Shown here piece after piece: positions 62,477 to 64,000 of a stretch of DNA of 64,000 nucleotides; position 1 is the stretch's first letter, and each line of letters begins with the position of its first letter. Source of the stretch: RI-106 sp964496875 (GTDB taxonomy: Bacteria > Cyanobacteriota > Vampirovibrionia > Obscuribacterales > Obscuribacteraceae). The position numbers were made by a program, and so were the translations under genes. The notes under the pieces are model-generated. The model made no database searches. It was not told the origin of the DNA and saw nothing but the letters and a program-made list of their open reading frames with translations. The stretch lies in NCBI GenBank assembly GCA_964496875.1, contig CAZCBH010000019.1, positions 3,406 to 67,405 of the forward strand, read 5' to 3'.

Positions 62477-63217
62477 TCAAGCTCCAGGTAGAATCTTCTC
62501 GATACCGCGCGAGATACTCTTCTCCCCGGAATATCCGATAGCATAGTCTACAACTTCACCATCGGCATTCAAGAAAATAACGGTAGGTATGGGACTAATT
62601 TCATATTGATCCACCATCTTCTGATTCTTGGGATCGTCCACATCGACTCGCATGAAATGCACCTTGTCGCCATAGCGCTGCGAGATTGTGCCCATATCCT
62701 GCTCCAGCTTCTTACAGGGCTGGCACCAGCTCGCATAAAAATCAATAACCGTCGGAGTAGGGGCTTTCCCCGGTGCGCCTCTATCTTTGGAGAACCCGAA
62801 AAGAGATGCCAGAAACCGAGTCGCTGCACCGGTCCTAGGCTTGATATAGTCGGCAGGAACCTTCATTATCTCCTGGTTGGCCTTTTGAGAATAAGTCGAG
62901 CCCCGACCGAGCCGGATGGCAATTCTCAGGTGCTTACGGGCATTTCGATAGTCTTTCTTACGGGAATAGCAGACTCCGCTGTAATAATGATAGGCTGCCG
63001 GCTGAAGCCTGGATTTCTCCGCTTTCAACGCATAGAGGGCTTGATCGAACTGAGATGCTTTGATCATCGCCTCTATCTTCGAAGCCGATGAAACAGGCGA
63101 TACGGGAGAATGGGTCTTGGCCGCCACCATGGCGCCCTGGCCACTAAAACCCAGCGACGCCATCACGGAAAGTAATAGTAGTAGTACTGATTGTTTGCGG
63201 AAATTCAAAACCTTCAT
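62477..63217 (-). CDS. Secreted thioredoxin-fold protein
   Basis: This 246-residue protein has a signal peptide (VLLLLLSVMASLGFSGQGAMVA) and a short helical TPR-like part (about 45-120). A thioredoxin domain follows (about 140-246) with FYASWCQPCKKLEQDM (CxxC), MRVDVDDPKNQKMVDQYEIS, and the cis-Pro in SPIPTVIFLNADGEVV. It probably acts in periplasmic disulfide reduction or exchange. It lies 23 nt upstream of the caspase-like gene and 12 nt downstream of the hydrolase gene on the same strand, so these form one unit. Confidence 0.9.
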   Translation of the reverse strand: MKVLNFRKQSVLLLLLSVMASLGFSGQGAMVAAKTHSPVSPVSSASKIEAMIKASQFDQALYALKAEKSRLQPAAYHYYSGVCYSRKKDYRNARKHLRIAIRLGRGSTYSQKANQEIMKVPADYIKPRTGAATRFLASLFGFSKDRGAPGKAPTPTVIDFYASWCQPCKKLEQDMGTISQRYGDKVHFMRVDVDDPKNQKMVDQYEISPIPTVIFLNADGEVVDYAIGYSGEKSISRGIEKILPGA

Positions 63218-63229
63218 AAATTACGAACC

Positions 63230-64000
63230 TTAATCTTTGTATTCTGCGTTATGTTCTCTATCAGCGCCGATCTGGGAAGAGATCCATTTGTCCACCAGAT
63301 CGATGTCTGCTTTACTAAACTGGTTCTCTTCGAAAATTAGGTGTTCGGCATCGGTTATCAAGACGAATTTCTTCTCCGCGGTGGCAAGTCGGTCGAAAAG
63401 CTCCATGGTACCGCGAGGTCGCACCAGTTTGTCCTTAGAACCCTGAACCATGAGCACAGGTTTATCTTTAATCTTACGAGCGCTCCTTCTGTTTCCTTTC
63501 ATGAAGCGATCAAACTGTAGTAGTTCCCGGGGAGTGAGTTCGAGCTTTGCCAGGGGATCATTGAGCCAGGCTTCTCTCAAATCCTGGTTTTTAGTGGCTT
63601 GCTTGACCACACCCTCACCGACATTGAAAGGTTTGTCCGGGTCGTTGATCAAGTGAAAAGCCACTTTTATGCTGGTTTTAGTCTGGTTGAAACGATCCCC
63701 TGCCGGCACCGAAGAGATAAGACCATCGACCAGATCAGGATGCATGGCGGTAGTTCTAAGTGCGATGGCACCGCCCATAGACTCGCCCAGGATAAAAACC
63801 GGCAAAGACTTGTGGGCACGTTTGATCACTTTGAGAGTGCGGCGCACATCCTCGAGACAACTGGCAAAATCGACCCGCTCCCGTCCCCTGGCTTCCATCC
63901 AGGAGCCGAATCCACGGACATCGATAGCGTATACGGCAAAACCCCTCTCGGTCATGGTTTTACCAAAGGGCTCCCAGGTGCCGTTGTGCAAACCCAGTCC
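63230..64000 (-). CDS. Alpha/beta hydrolase (S33/monoacylglycerol-lipase type), N-terminus cut by window edge
   Basis: The frame runs from 63230 to the right edge, at least 257 residues. The visible start GLGLHNGTWEPFGK continues from a missing N-terminus; a TTG near 63991 lies inside the conserved region and is not the start. Motifs are YAIDVRGFGSW, the nucleophile elbow ILGESMGGAIAL, LMVQGSKDKLVRP (acid Asp) and TDAEHLIFEENQ (His). This is the lysophospholipase/monoacylglycerol lipase pattern. It precedes the thioredoxin-fold gene by 12 nt. Confidence 0.85.
   Translation of the reverse strand, partial: GLGLHNGTWEPFGKTMTERGFAVYAIDVRGFGSWMEARGRERVDFASCLEDVRRTLKVIKRAHKSLPVFILGESMGGAIALRTTAMHPDLVDGLISSVPAGDRFNQTKTSIKVAFHLINDPDKPFNVGEGVVKQATKNQDLREAWLNDPLAKLELTPRELLQFDRFMKGNRRSARKIKDKPVLMVQGSKDKLVRPRGTMELFDRLATAEKKFVLITDAEHLIFEENQFSKADIDLVDKWISSQIGADREHNAEYKD

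Overview
The window looks like a chromosomal segment of a heterotrophic, diderm bacterium. Diderm markers are an OmpH/Skp-type periplasmic chaperone, a secreted TonB-C-like protein and many signal peptides. Several features together suggest the non-photosynthetic cyanobacterial relatives (Melainabacteria/Vampirovibrionia, perhaps Obscuribacterales): membrane Ser/Thr kinases, many TPR proteins, PPDK with its regulatory protein, an imuAB mutagenesis cassette, and no photosynthesis genes. That assignment is inference and was not tested. Base composition looks balanced, with a more AT-rich patch around 30.6-32.3 kb. Shine-Dalgarno sites are used (GGAGG, AAGGAG, GAGGAG), and GTG and TTG starts are common. 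Two 100-N runs (1868-1967 and 61642-61741) are scaffold gaps.

Layout. 1-1823: imuA and a truncated imuB (translesion mutagenesis). 2179-7759: a MoxR / DUF58 / transglutaminase-like operon whose last product has lost its catalytic Cys and His. 7939-13674: small envelope proteins, an AI-2E-type exporter, TPR proteins and an alpha/beta hydrolase. 13821-22103: nadC, a degenerate receiver, a membrane protein, an SDR, and a tandem pair of membrane kinases with unknown flanking genes. 22100-26129: a TPR protein, a membrane spermidine-synthase-like protein and OmpH. 26196-29968: ppdK and the PPDK regulatory kinase/phosphorylase. 30210-32327: a membrane acyl-carrier-like protein, a GNAT acetyltransferase with a clear terminator, and a transposase-derived fusion. 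32342-35715: a BioD-like P-loop protein, a CtpA protease and MTA phosphorylase. 35786-39140: a small membrane protein and an M16 protease pair. 39202-41690: a pilin-like protein, hpt and guaD. 41962-46655: a degenerate TPP enzyme and korAB. 46662-49250: a glutamine-synthetase-like protein with a FluG-type amidohydrolase. 49480-52044: an M48-like pseudoprotease, a MEMO-AMMECR1 fusion and a TonB-C-like protein. 52082-57078: a tight operon of NarL-type regulator, Na+/H+ antiporter, fumC and FIST protein. 57179-64000: an acyl-CoA ligase, a GH31 glucosidase, a caspase-like/TPR protein broken by a gap, a thioredoxin-fold protein and a hydrolase cut by the window edge.

Metabolically, the segment joins the PEP/pyruvate node (PPDK and its regulator), 2-oxoacid:ferredoxin oxidoreductase (KorAB), fumarase, NAD synthesis (NadC) and purine salvage (MTAP, Hpt, GuaD). 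The most unusual theme is a run of proteins with a recognisable enzyme fold but missing catalytic residues: transglutaminase, receiver, acyl carrier, caspase, M48 peptidase, one M16 subunit and a TPP enzyme. A further case is an IS1595-type transposase that keeps its two ends but carries a DprA-like winged helix where the DDE core should be.
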